Shown here in pieces: positions 1-11,299 of a DNA stretch of 40,234 bases. Location: contig NZ_JAUVVF010000032.1 of the NCBI RefSeq assembly GCF_030604785.1, positions 1 to 40,234 on the forward strand, read 5' to 3'. Both the position numbers and the translations under genes were made by a program. The DNA comes from Paracoccus sp. (in: a-proteobacteria) (GTDB lineage: Bacteria > Pseudomonadota > Alphaproteobacteria > Rhodobacterales > Rhodobacteraceae). Below the pieces are notes generated by a model. It was not told the DNA's origin. It made no database searches and saw only the letters and a list, made by a program, of their open reading frames with translations. Each line of letters starts with the position of its first letter. The first letter of the stretch is position 1.

Positions 1-52
1 CGCCCTCCGGCGAGCGCTGACCTGAGCGCACCGCCTGCGTCGGCGTGGCGGC

Positions 53-108
53 GGGGGCCGTCAGGCCCCCGGGCGCGTCCTTCCCCCTCGATGGGGGAAG
101 GACGCGCC
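53..108. repeat. Two adjacent GC-rich hairpins downstream of the lysR gene
   Basis: Two inverted repeats lie side by side. One has 7-bp arms at 53-59 and 64-70. The other has perfect 16-bp arms at 72-87 and 93-108 around a 5-nt loop. They follow the stop codon of the leftward LysR gene (138), so they probably end its transcript or protect its 3' end. Neither arm is followed by a T-tract on the minus strand, so this is not a textbook intrinsic terminator. The first 137 bases hold no other gene that I can support. Confidence 0.6.
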
Positions 109-137
109 GCTACCGCCCCCGGCAAGGTCCGCCGGGA

Positions 138-1037
138 TCATTCCTGGAACAAGGGCCGCAATTCGCGCGTCGCGTAATCGGCGAACATGCGGACCTTGGG
201 ATCCTGCAGGCGGCGATGCGGCGTCAGACAGCCGAATTGCGCGGGCAGCGGCCGGTTCTGCGGCAGCACCTCGACCAGCCGTCCCGCCGCAAGATCCCCG
301 GCCACCTCGTAAAGCGGGCGGTTGGCGATGCCGTGTCCACCAAGCGCCCAGTCGCGCAGGACATCGCCGTCATCCGTGTCGAACCGCCCCTGAAGGCCCA
401 GCTTGCGCGGCCCTTCACCCGTCTGGAGAACCCAGAAGTATTCGGGGCTGCGCGGATAGCGCAGCAGCAGGCAATTGTGATCCGCCAGATCGTCCGGCCC
501 CTCGGGCAAGCCGCGCGCTGCGAGATAATCGGGCGAGGCGACCAGCAGGCGCGGGCAATCCGCGATCTTGCGCCATTTCAGCGCGGAATCGGCAGGCTCT
601 CCCAGAAAGAAGGCCAGGTCGATCGCATCCTCGACGATGTTGACGTTGCGGTCCGACAGCCGCAGCCGGATCTCGACGCCCGGATTCTCGGCGCAAAAGA
701 CGGGGATCAGCGGCGCGATCAGCCGCCGCCCCAGGCCCAGGGGAGCGGTCAGCCGGATCACCCCCTGCGGCTTGCCCGAATAGCTGGAAACCAGCGCCTC
801 AGCCTCGTCCAGCGTCTCGATCACCCGGCGGGCATGGTCGTAGAAGGCGCGTCCGATCTCGGTCGGCGTCAGCTTGCGGGTGGTGCGGTTCAACAGCCGC
901 AGTCCGAACCGATTTTCAAGATCCTTGATGCGATTCGAGGCAACTGCCGGAGAAAGCCGCAAATCCCTGCCGCCGGCGGTGATCGAGCCCAGTTCGACCA
1001 CACGCACGAAGACGCGCAGGCTTTCCAGATAGGACAT
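138..1037 (-). CDS. LysR-family transcriptional regulator, divergent from xdh operon
   Basis: This 299-residue protein has the LysR layout. An N-terminal winged helix-turn-helix (about residues 3-60, starting MSYLESLRVFVRVVELGS) is followed by a substrate-binding domain at about 90-290 that begins GVIRLTAPLGLGRRLIAP. Length is typical. It is transcribed away from xdhA with 105 bp between the start codons, the usual geometry for a LysR protein that controls its divergent neighbour. I infer that it may sense a purine or related ligand and regulate xdhABC-guaD. The sequence resembles the broad CrgA-like LysR subgroup, whose members regulate many pathways, so the target is not proven. Confidence 0.9.
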   Translation of the reverse strand: MSYLESLRVFVRVVELGSITAGGRDLRLSPAVASNRIKDLENRFGLRLLNRTTRKLTPTEIGRAFYDHARRVIETLDEAEALVSSYSGKPQGVIRLTAPLGLGRRLIAPLIPVFCAENPGVEIRLRLSDRNVNIVEDAIDLAFFLGEPADSALKWRKIADCPRLLVASPDYLAARGLPEGPDDLADHNCLLLRYPRSPEYFWVLQTGEGPRKLGLQGRFDTDDGDVLRDWALGGHGIANRPLYEVAGDLAAGRLVEVLPQNRPLPAQFGCLTPHRRLQDPKVRMFADYATRELRPLFQE

Positions 1038-1050
1038 CGCGGTGGTTCGC

Positions 1051-1079
1051 TTTCAATGGATCGTGTAAAGTCTTCTATG
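1051..1079 (+). promoter_or_regulatory. Candidate sigma-70-like promoter for xdhA in the lysR-xdhA intergenic region
   Basis: TTTCAA at 1051-1056 and TCTATG at 1074-1079 are separated by 17 bp, a weak match to -35/-10 hexamers. They lie about 65 bp before the xdhA start and within the only gap shared with the divergent lysR gene. A LysR binding site (T-N11-A type) would be expected to overlap this segment, but I could not single one out. An AAGGACGG ribosome-binding site precedes the xdhA ATG. Confidence 0.3.
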
Positions 1080-1142
1080 CCACGGGCGATTTCCCCTCTG
1101 CAAGTTCGCGCCTAGCATCGGGGCAGCCAAGGACGGACCAGA

Positions 1143-2597
1143 ATGACCCAGCTGCGCTTTCTTCTGAACGATACCGAAATCGCTTTGACCGAGGTCGGGG
1201 CGTCAGACACGCTGCTGGACCATCTGCGTCTGACGCGGCGGCTGACCGGCACCAAGGAGGGCTGCGCCGAGGGCGATTGCGGCGCATGCACGGTTCTGTC
1301 GGGGCGTCTGACCGAGGATGGCGCTCTGATCTACGAGCCGATCAATGCCTGCATCCGGCTGATGGCGTCCTGCCACGCGACGCATGTCGTGACGATCGAG
1401 CATCTGCGCGGCCCCGATGGCGGCCTGCACCCGGTCCAGCAGGCCATGGTCGATCACCACGGCAGCCAGTGCGGCTTCTGCACGCCGGGCATCGTCATGG
1501 CGCTTTACGGGTTGTGGATGACGAACCCCGAGGCTGGCGAGGCCGAGATCGAGACCGCGCTGCAGGGCAATATCTGCCGCTGCACCGGATATGCGCCGAT
1601 CATCCGCGCGGCTCTGGCCGTGGGGGCGGCGGGGGGCCAGACGCAGGACGCGCTGGCGCGCGAGCGTCTGGCGGTGGCCGCGCGCCTGAGGTCGATGCGG
1701 GGATCGCGCGTCTCGCTTGCGCGCGGCGGCGACCGGGCGCTGATCCCGGCCGACACGGATGATCTGGCCGCGCTTCTGCAGGAGGAGCCGGGCGCCACGC
1801 TGGTCGCGGGGGCGACCGATGTGGGCCTCTGGGTCACGAAATTCATGCGCGACATCAGCCCCGCCATCTTCATCGGCCACCTGATGAAGGAGATCGTCGT
1901 CGAGAACGGCACGATCCGCCTCGGCGCAGGCGTCACCTATTCCGAGGCGATGCCGCTGATCGCCCGCCACCTGCCGCAGGCCGCCGAATACTGGTCGCGG
2001 ATCGGCGGCTGGCAGGTGCGCAATGCGGGCACGATCGGGGCGAACATCGCCAACGGCTCGCCCATCGGCGACACGCCCCCGCTGCTGATCGCGCTTGGCG
2101 CGCGGCTGGTCCTGCGGCGGGGCGATGCGCGCCGCGAGATCCCGCTGGAGGCGTTCTTCATCGAATACGGCAAGCAGGACCGCCAGCCCGGCGAATTCGT
2201 CGAGGCCGTGCTGATCCCCCTGCCGGGCGAGGGCGACCGCATCGCCGCCTACAAGATCAGCAAGCGCCGCGACAGCGACATCACCGCCGTGGCGGCCGGC
2301 ATCGCCATCCGGGTCGAGGAGGGCCGCATCGCCTCGGCCCGGCTGGCCTTTGGCGGCATGGCGGGCACGCCGCGCCGCGCCGCGCGGGCCGAGGCCGCGC
2401 TGCTGGGCCAGCCCTTTGCCGCACCTGCCTTCGACGCGGCCGGACGTGCGCTGGCCGAGGATTTCCAGCCGCTGACCGACATGCGCGCCAGCGCCGCCTA
2501 CCGCGCGACGGTCGCGCGCAACCTGATCCGCCGCTTCTGGCTGGAGCAGAGCGAACCCGGCCTGCCCCTGCGGCTGCGCCAGAGCGAGGAGGCCTGA
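1143..2597 (+). CDS. xdhA: Xanthine dehydrogenase small subunit (2Fe-2S and FAD)
   Basis: XdhA (484 residues) carries the two [2Fe-2S] clusters and FAD that move electrons from the molybdenum centre of XdhB to NAD+. Plant-type ferredoxin ligands are visible at C41, C46, C49 and C70. The second cluster uses C110 and C113 (CGFCTPG) and C145 and C147 (CRCTGY). An FAD-binding domain of the CO-dehydrogenase flavoprotein type follows (about residues 190-360), then its C-terminal domain (about 370-470). It is the first gene of a purine oxidation operon; xdhB starts 3 bp after its stop. All expected cluster ligands are present, so the subunit should be functional. Confidence 0.97.
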   Translation: MTQLRFLLNDTEIALTEVGASDTLLDHLRLTRRLTGTKEGCAEGDCGACTVLSGRLTEDGALIYEPINACIRLMASCHATHVVTIEHLRGPDGGLHPVQQAMVDHHGSQCGFCTPGIVMALYGLWMTNPEAGEAEIETALQGNICRCTGYAPIIRAALAVGAAGGQTQDALARERLAVAARLRSMRGSRVSLARGGDRALIPADTDDLAALLQEEPGATLVAGATDVGLWVTKFMRDISPAIFIGHLMKEIVVENGTIRLGAGVTYSEAMPLIARHLPQAAEYWSRIGGWQVRNAGTIGANIANGSPIGDTPPLLIALGARLVLRRGDARREIPLEAFFIEYGKQDRQPGEFVEAVLIPLPGEGDRIAAYKISKRRDSDITAVAAGIAIRVEEGRIASARLAFGGMAGTPRRAARAEAALLGQPFAAPAFDAAGRALAEDFQPLTDMRASAAYRATVARNLIRRFWLEQSEPGLPLRLRQSEEA

Positions 2598-2600
2598 GCG

Positions 2601-4910
2601 ATGAAGGATGACAGCACCACGCTGCGCGGTCAGGCGCATCAGGACCTGATCCATGACAGCGCCGCCAAGCATGTGGCTGGCCGTGCGGATTACACCGACG
2701 ACCTGATCGAGCCTGTCGGCACGCTGCACGCCTATCTGGGCCTTTCGACCTGCGCGCATGGCCGCATCACCGGGATGGATTTCGCCGACACGCTGGCTCA
2801 TCCGGGCGTGCTGGGCGTGCTGACGGCGGCCGATCTGGAAGGTGTCAACGATGTCTCGCCCTCGGGACGGGGCGATGATCCGATCCTGGCCGACGGGCTG
2901 GTGCAGTTCTGGGGTCAGCCGGTCTTTGCCGTGATCGCCGCGACTCGCGATCAGGCCCGGCGCGCCGCCCACAAGGCGCGCATCAGCTATGACCCGCTGC
3001 CCGCGATCCTCGACCCGGTCGCGGCGCTCGAGGCGGGCGGCCCCTACGTCACCGAGCCCCTGACCCTGCGCCGTGGCGATGCGGCGGGCGCGCTGGCGCG
3101 CGCCCGCCACCGGATCGCGGGGCGGCTGGCCGTCGGCGGGCAGGACCATTTCTACCTCGAGGGTCAGATCGCGCTGGCCATCCCGGGCGAGGATGACGAG
3201 ATGGCGCTGCATGTCTCGACCCAGCACCCCTCCGAGGTGCAGCACATGGTCGCCCATGTGCTGCGCGTGCCGTCCCATTCCGTGGTGGTCAATGTCCGGC
3301 GCATGGGCGGCGGCTTTGGCGGCAAGGAAACGCAGATGAACCTATTTGCCTGCGTCGCGGCGGTCGCGGCGCGGCGCTGGCGCTCTGCGGTCAAGATCCG
3401 GCCCGACCGCGACGACGACATGATCGCGACGGGCAAGCGGCACGATTTCGTCATCGATTACCGGGCGGGCTTCGACGACGAGGGCCGCATCACCGCGATC
3501 GAGGGCGATTTCATCGCCCGCTGCGGCTTTTCGGCCGACCTGTCGGGGCCGGTGACCGACCGGGCGCTGTTTCACGCCGACAACGCCTATTACTATCCTG
3601 ATGTCCGCGTCTCGAGCCATCCGATGAAGACGAACACGGTCAGCAACACGGCCTTCCGCGGTTTTGGCGGCCCGCAGGGCTGCATCATGGCCGAGCGCGT
3701 GATCGAGGAAATCGCCTATGCGCTGCGCCTCGACCCGCTGGAGGTGCGCAAGCGCAACCTCTACCGCAACGGCCAGCTGACCCCCTATCACCAGGAGGTG
3801 CAGGACCAGATCCTGCCCCGCCTGATCGACGAGCTTGAGGAAAGCAGCGATTATCAGGCCCGCCGCCGCGCGGTGCTGGACTGGAACGCGCAAGATGGCG
3901 TGATCCGCAAGGGGATCGCGCTGACGCCGGTGAAGTTCGGGATCAGCTTCACGAACACGGCCTTCAACCAGGCCGGCGCGCTGATCCATGTCTATGCCGA
4001 TGGCTCGATCCAGCTGAACCATGGCGGCACCGAGATGGGGCAGGGCCTGAACACCAAGGTCGCGCAGGTCGTGGCCGAGGCCTTCCAATGCGACATCAGC
4101 CGCATCAAGATCACGCGCACCACAACCGAGAAGGTTCCCAACACCTCTGCCACGGCGGCCTCGTCGGGGACCGACCTGAACGGCATGGCGGCGCTGGATG
4201 CGGCCGAACAGATCAAGGCGCGGCTGGTGGCCTTCGTGGCCGAACGGTGGCAGGTCGCGCCCGATCGGGTGACCTTCGCGCCGGGCCATCTGCGCGCGGG
4301 CGATCACCTGATCCCCTTCGATCAGGTGATCCGGGCGGCCTATCTGGCGCGCATCCATCTGTCGGCGGCGGGCTTCTACAAGACGCCCAAGATCCATTGG
4401 GACCGGGCGACGGGGCGGGGCCGGCCCTTCTACTACTTCGCCTATGGCGCGGCGGTGGCCGAGGTCTCGGTCGATACGCTGACGGGCGAATACGTGATCG
4501 ACCGCGCCGACATCCTGCATGATGTGGGCCGCAGCCTGAACCCGGCGCTGGACCGGGGCCAGGTCGAGGGCGCCTTTGTCCAGGGCGCGGGCTGGCTGAC
4601 AACCGAGGAATTGTGGTGGGACGGCGACGGCCGGCTGCGGACCCATGCCCCCTCGACCTACAAGGTGCCGCTGGCATCGGACCGGCCGCGCATCTTCAAT
4701 GTGCGGCTCGCAGACTGGTCCGAGGCGGCCGAGCGCACGATCAAGCGATCCAAGGCCGTGGGCGAGCCGCCTTTCGTGCTGGGCATCAGCGTCTTCGAGG
4801 CGATCAACATGGCGGTCGCCTCGCTCGCCGATTACCGCGAACCCGCGCGCATCGACGCCCCCGCCACGCCCGAGCGCGTGCTGATGGCGGCCGAAAGGCT
4901 GCGTGGATGA
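2601..4910 (+). CDS. xdhB: Xanthine dehydrogenase molybdopterin-binding (large) subunit
   Basis: This 769-residue catalytic subunit hydroxylates hypoxanthine and xanthine to urate at a Mo-cofactor site. Visible hallmarks are the MGGGFGGKE loop (235-243), an active-site Glu in QDHFYLEGQ (E187), the substrate-region Arg in TGKRHDF (R280), AFRGFGGPQ (351-359) and the catalytic base Glu in VGEPPFVLG (E722). These correspond to the residues known in bovine and Rhodobacter capsulatus XDH. Length is normal for bacterial XdhB. It follows xdhA by 3 bp, and its TGA overlaps the xdhC ATG (ATGA), which implies translational coupling. Substrates other than xanthine cannot be excluded, but the xdhC and guaD neighbours favour purines. 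Confidence 0.97.
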   Translation: MKDDSTTLRGQAHQDLIHDSAAKHVAGRADYTDDLIEPVGTLHAYLGLSTCAHGRITGMDFADTLAHPGVLGVLTAADLEGVNDVSPSGRGDDPILADGLVQFWGQPVFAVIAATRDQARRAAHKARISYDPLPAILDPVAALEAGGPYVTEPLTLRRGDAAGALARARHRIAGRLAVGGQDHFYLEGQIALAIPGEDDEMALHVSTQHPSEVQHMVAHVLRVPSHSVVVNVRRMGGGFGGKETQMNLFACVAAVAARRWRSAVKIRPDRDDDMIATGKRHDFVIDYRAGFDDEGRITAIEGDFIARCGFSADLSGPVTDRALFHADNAYYYPDVRVSSHPMKTNTVSNTAFRGFGGPQGCIMAERVIEEIAYALRLDPLEVRKRNLYRNGQLTPYHQEVQDQILPRLIDELEESSDYQARRRAVLDWNAQDGVIRKGIALTPVKFGISFTNTAFNQAGALIHVYADGSIQLNHGGTEMGQGLNTKVAQVVAEAFQCDISRIKITRTTTEKVPNTSATAASSGTDLNGMAALDAAEQIKARLVAFVAERWQVAPDRVTFAPGHLRAGDHLIPFDQVIRAAYLARIHLSAAGFYKTPKIHWDRATGRGRPFYYFAYGAAVAEVSVDTLTGEYVIDRADILHDVGRSLNPALDRGQVEGAFVQGAGWLTTEELWWDGDGRLRTHAPSTYKVPLASDRPRIFNVRLADWSEAAERTIKRSKAVGEPPFVLGISVFEAINMAVASLADYREPARIDAPATPERVLMAAERLRG

Positions 4911-5638
4911 TCCGCGTCCGGGTCCTGTCCGCGCGCGGCTCGACCCCGCGCGAAGCGGGGGCCGAGATGATCGTGACCCCCGAGACGACGCAGGGCACGA
5001 TCGGCGGCGGCCAGCTGGAATACATGGCCATTGACCGCGCCCGTCAGATGCTGGCGCGGGGCGAGGATGCGGCGCGCATGGACATCCCCCTCGGCCCCGA
5101 GATCGGGCAATGCTGCGGGGGCAGGGTGGTGCTGGAACTCGACCGCCACGCGCCCACCCCGCAGGTCCATCCCGATGTGCTGATCTTCGGGGCCGGCCAT
5201 GTCGGTCGCGCGCTGGCCCTCGCACTGGCGCCCCTGCCGGTCAACGCGCTCCTCATCGACAGCCGCGAGGCCGAACTGGCCCGGGCCACCGGCCCGACGT
5301 TCCTGACCGCACTCCCCGAGGCCGGGATCCGCGCCGCCCGCCCCGGCAGCGCGGTGGTGATCCTGACCCATGATCACGCGCTGGATTTCCTGCTCGCGGC
5401 CGAGGCGCTGGCCCGCTCCGATCTCGCCTATATCGGCATGATCGGCAGCGCCACGAAACGCGCCCGGTTCATCCGCTTCGCGGCCGGTCGCGGGCTTGAT
5501 CCGGCCCGCCTGACCTGCCCGATCGGCGCAGGCTTTTCGCGCGACAAGCGCCCCGAGATCATCGCCGCCTTCACCGCCGCCGAATTGATGGCGCGCCTCA
5601 CCTCTTCTTCGTTGAACAAATACCCATGCAACAGCTGA
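4907..5638 (+). CDS. xdhC: XdhC molybdenum cofactor insertion/sulfuration chaperone
   Basis: XdhC binds Mo-cofactor, supports its sulfuration and delivers it to XdhB. The 243 residues contain the N-terminal XdhC/CoxI motifs (GSTPREAGAEMIV, GTIGGGQLEYMA, CCGGRVVLE) and a C-terminal Rossmann domain with FGAGHVGRA at about 94. The ATG at 4907 overlaps the xdhB stop, and the gene end overlaps guaD by 13 bp. The protein begins directly at the first conserved strand (MIRVRVLSARGS). Most homologues carry an extra helix of roughly 15-20 residues before this. No in-frame sequence upstream resembles that helix, so the N-terminus appears naturally short. Confidence 0.92.
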   Translation: MIRVRVLSARGSTPREAGAEMIVTPETTQGTIGGGQLEYMAIDRARQMLARGEDAARMDIPLGPEIGQCCGGRVVLELDRHAPTPQVHPDVLIFGAGHVGRALALALAPLPVNALLIDSREAELARATGPTFLTALPEAGIRAARPGSAVVILTHDHALDFLLAAEALARSDLAYIGMIGSATKRARFIRFAAGRGLDPARLTCPIGAGFSRDKRPEIIAAFTAAELMARLTSSSLNKYPCNS

Positions 5639-6906
5639 TCCGGGGCCGCGTCCTCGATTTTTTCGCCGACCCGGCCGAAACCGACCGGAACCACCGCTAC
5701 CACGAGGATGGCGCGATCCTGATCCAGGATGGCCGCATCCTCGCCGTCGGCGATCACGCCGATCTGGCCCGCGACGGCCTGCCCGAGATCGACCACCGCC
5801 CGCATCTCATCCTGCCGGGTTTCATCGACCCGCATATCCATTTCCCGCAGCTTCAGGTCATCGCCAGCTGGGGCGCCCAGCTTCTGGACTGGCTGAACAC
5901 CTATACTTTCCCGGCCGAGGCCGAATTCGCCGATCCTGCGCATGCCGCGCGCATGGCGGGTCTCTTCCTCGACCAGCTGGTCGCGCATGGCACGACGACC
6001 GCCGTCGCCTTCTGCTCCAGCCACAGGACCAGCGCCGAGGCCCTCTTCACCGCCGCCCAAGCCCGCGACATGGCGATGGTGGCGGGCAAGGTGATGATGG
6101 ACCGCAACGCGATCCCGGCGGTGCATGATACAGCGCAATCCTCCTATGACGACAGCAAGGCACTGATCGAGACCTGGCACGGCAGGGGCCGCCAGCGCTA
6201 CGCGATCACGCCCCGCTTCGCGATCACCTCGACGCCCGGACAACTGGCCGCGGCGGGCGCGCTGGCGGCCGAGCATCCCGATTGCCATGTGCAGACGCAT
6301 CTCTCCGAGAACCGCGACGAGATCGCCTATACGCTGAGCCTCTATCCGCAGGCGCGCGATTACCTCGACATCTACGAGACGCACGGCCTTCTGGGCCCGA
6401 AGACCCTGCTGGGCCATTCGATCCATCTGGAACCGAGAGAGATCGCGCGTATGGCCGAGACCGGCAGCCGCGCCGTCTTCTGCCCGACCTCGAACCTGTT
6501 TCTGGGCTCGGGTCTCTTCGACGAACAGGGCCTTCGGGCGGCGGGGATCGTCAGCGGGATCGCGACCGATGTCGGCGGCGGCACCAGCTGGTCGATGCTG
6601 ACGACCCTGAACGAGGGCTACAAGGTCCTGCAGATGCGCGGCCAGAAGCTGCACCCGCTGGCGGCCTTTCACTGGGCGACGCGCGGCAATGCGCTGGCGC
6701 TTGGCCTTGAGACCGAGATCGGCACTCTGGCGCCGGGCAGCGCTGCCGACCTGGTGGTTCTGGACCCGCGCGCGACGCCCGCCATGGCGCTGAGGGCGGA
6801 ACGGGCCCGCAGCCTGGCCGAGGAATTGTTCATCCTGCAGATCATGGGCGACGACCGGGCTGTGGCGCAGACCTATGTCTCGGGCCGTGCCATGAAAACC
6901 GCCTGA
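5626..6906 (+). CDS. guaD: Guanine deaminase
   Basis: GuaD hydrolyses guanine to xanthine and ammonia, feeding the XDH encoded just upstream. The 426-residue protein is an amidohydrolase-superfamily metalloenzyme. It shows PGFIDPHIHFPQ with metal ligands H70 and H72, TSTPGQL, the HLSENRDEI substrate loop, GHSIHL and TDVGGGTS with the catalytic Asp. The start codon lies inside the xdhC end (13-bp overlap), so the four genes xdhA-xdhB-xdhC-guaD form one coupled operon. Length and motifs match the bacterial GuaD family well. No transporter or uricase follows; urate must be handled elsewhere or exported. Confidence 0.95.
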   Translation: MQQLIRGRVLDFFADPAETDRNHRYHEDGAILIQDGRILAVGDHADLARDGLPEIDHRPHLILPGFIDPHIHFPQLQVIASWGAQLLDWLNTYTFPAEAEFADPAHAARMAGLFLDQLVAHGTTTAVAFCSSHRTSAEALFTAAQARDMAMVAGKVMMDRNAIPAVHDTAQSSYDDSKALIETWHGRGRQRYAITPRFAITSTPGQLAAAGALAAEHPDCHVQTHLSENRDEIAYTLSLYPQARDYLDIYETHGLLGPKTLLGHSIHLEPREIARMAETGSRAVFCPTSNLFLGSGLFDEQGLRAAGIVSGIATDVGGGTSWSMLTTLNEGYKVLQMRGQKLHPLAAFHWATRGNALALGLETEIGTLAPGSAADLVVLDPRATPAMALRAERARSLAEELFILQIMGDDRAVAQTYVSGRAMKTA

Positions 6907-7058
6907 ATGCCGAGAATGCGTGGCAATCGCGCGCCTGTGGCGGCCGGAGCCGAGCCTACGGGTTGACGCCGGGCGCGGTTCGTCATTTGACTGGCCGCAG
7001 GCGGAGGATGCCCTCCGCGACGGAACGAACAGGGGCGCTGCGCGCCAAGAGGATTGTC

Positions 7059-8492
7059 ATGGTTCAGATTACTCCGGTCTTGATGGCGGGCGGGTCCGGC
7101 ACGCGCTTGTGGCCCGTCTCGCGCAAGAGCTTTCCCAAGCAGTTCGCGCAGCTTGTGGGCGACGAGACGCTGTTTCAGGCCTCGGCCCGGCGGCTCTGCG
7201 GCGAGGATTTCGCCGCGCCCATGGTGATGACCAATTCGGATTTCCGCTTCATCGTGGCCGAACAGCTTGAACAGGCGGGGATCGAGGCGGGCAGCATCGT
7301 GATCGAGCCCGCGGGCCGCAACACCGCCCCCGCGATCCTGGCCGCCGCGCTGATGGTGGCGGCCGAGGATCCTTCGGGGCTGGTGCTGGTCGCGCCCTCG
7401 GATCACGTGATCCCCGATGCGGCCGCCTTCCGGGCCGCCGTGGCGCAGGGCGCGGTCGCGGCGCGCGAGGGGCGGATCGTGACATTCGGCATCACGCCGG
7501 ACCGCCCTGAGACGGGCTACGGCTATCTCGAACTGGCCTCGGATGGCGAAGGCCCGCAGCCCCTGGCGCGCTTTGTCGAGAAGCCCGATGCCGTGCGGGC
7601 CGCTCAGATGGTCGAGGCCGGCACCTTCCTGTGGAATGCGGGGATCTTCCTCTTCCGCGCCGATGCGATGATCGAGGCCTTCCGCCAGCACGCCCCGGCC
7701 TATCTCGAGCCCGTTCAGGCCGCCGTCGACGGCGCGCAGCGCGATCTGGGCTTCCTGCGGCTGGCGCGCGGCCCCTGGGAGGGGCTCGAGGACAATTCAA
7801 TCGACTATGCCGTGATGGAGAAGGCCGGCAACCTCAGCGTGGTGCGCTATTCGGGCCGCTGGTCGGATCTGGGCGGCTGGGACGCCGTCTGGCGCGAGGG
7901 TCTGTCGCGCAACCCCTCTGACAACGGCGTTCTGGCCGAGGCCCGTGCCACCGCCATCGACTGCGAGAACGTGCTGCTGCGTTCGGACAGCGATGAAGTC
8001 GAGGTGGTGGGGATCGGCCTGCGCGATCTGATGGTCGTGGCGACATCCGATGCGGTGCTGGTGGCCGACAAGGACCGCGCGCAGGATGTGCGCCATGCGG
8101 TCAGCGCGCTGAAGGCGCGCCGCGCCAAGCAGGCCGAGGCATTCCCACGCGATCACCGTCCCTGGGGCTGGTTCGAGACGCTGGCTTTGGCCGACCGCTT
8201 TCAGGTCAAGCGCATCGTCGTGAAGCCCGGCGCGGCCTTGTCGCTGCAAAGCCACGTCCACCGGTCGGAACACTGGATCGTCGTGTCGGGCACGGCGCGG
8301 GTGACGGTGGATGACACGGTGACTTTGGTGACCGAGAACCAGTCGATCTATGTGCCGCTTGGCGCCATTCACCGGATGGAGAATCCGGGCAAGGTGCCGA
8401 TGGTGCTGATCGAGGTGCAGACCGGCAGCTATCTGGGCGAGGACGACATCATCCGCTACGAGGATGTCTATTCGCGCAGCAGCGCCGACTGA
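7059..8492 (+). CDS. manC: Mannose-1-phosphate guanylyltransferase / mannose-6-phosphate isomerase
   Basis: This bifunctional enzyme (477 residues) isomerises fructose-6-phosphate/mannose-6-phosphate and makes GDP-mannose from GTP and mannose-1-phosphate. The nucleotidyltransferase signature GGSGTRLWPVSRKSFPKQF is at residues 11-29, and FVEKPD is the second pyrophosphorylase motif. The C-terminal cupin carries the type II isomerase motif LSLQSHVHRSEHW (metal ligands about H399 and H401). I chose the ATG at 7059 because it is preceded by AGAGGA and begins at the conserved strand; an upstream in-frame ATG would add 32 unrelated residues. It stands alone, 152 bp after guaD, without glycosyltransferases, so the polysaccharide it serves is encoded elsewhere. 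Confidence 0.95.
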   Translation: MVQITPVLMAGGSGTRLWPVSRKSFPKQFAQLVGDETLFQASARRLCGEDFAAPMVMTNSDFRFIVAEQLEQAGIEAGSIVIEPAGRNTAPAILAAALMVAAEDPSGLVLVAPSDHVIPDAAAFRAAVAQGAVAAREGRIVTFGITPDRPETGYGYLELASDGEGPQPLARFVEKPDAVRAAQMVEAGTFLWNAGIFLFRADAMIEAFRQHAPAYLEPVQAAVDGAQRDLGFLRLARGPWEGLEDNSIDYAVMEKAGNLSVVRYSGRWSDLGGWDAVWREGLSRNPSDNGVLAEARATAIDCENVLLRSDSDEVEVVGIGLRDLMVVATSDAVLVADKDRAQDVRHAVSALKARRAKQAEAFPRDHRPWGWFETLALADRFQVKRIVVKPGAALSLQSHVHRSEHWIVVSGTARVTVDDTVTLVTENQSIYVPLGAIHRMENPGKVPMVLIEVQTGSYLGEDDIIRYEDVYSRSSAD

Positions 8493-8510
8493 GTGCGCCT
8501 TGGGCAAGGG

Positions 8511-8553
8511 CAGGGGGGCTGTCTGCCCCCCTGCACCCCCCGAGGATATTTTT
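8511..8553 (+). terminator. Hairpin terminator-like element after manC
   Basis: A perfect 9-bp stem (8511-8519 with 8525-8533, 5-nt loop) follows the manC stop. About 13 bases later comes the run ATATTTTT (8546-8553). The spacing between stem and T-run is longer than in a canonical intrinsic terminator. A C-rich stretch followed by CGAGGATATTTTT is, from memory, a frequent 3'-end sequence in Rhodobacterales. It also lies downstream of the convergent metH gene, so it may separate both transcripts. Confidence 0.55.
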
Positions 8554-8569
8554 CCAAGGCAAAGGGGCG

Positions 8570-11291
<2,722 letters not shown>

Positions 11292-11299
<8 letters not shown>

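Noticed and set aside
1203..3278. Long open frame of 691 codons antisense to xdhA/xdhB
   Set aside because: Composition is Arg/Gly/Gln/Asp-rich with no domain, and the sense strand encodes well-conserved XdhA and XdhB. Such frames arise from high GC codon bias.
3342..5225. Long antisense frame across xdhB/xdhC (627 codons)
   Set aside because: Low-complexity Arg/Gly/His-rich translation without motifs; shadow of the xdh genes.
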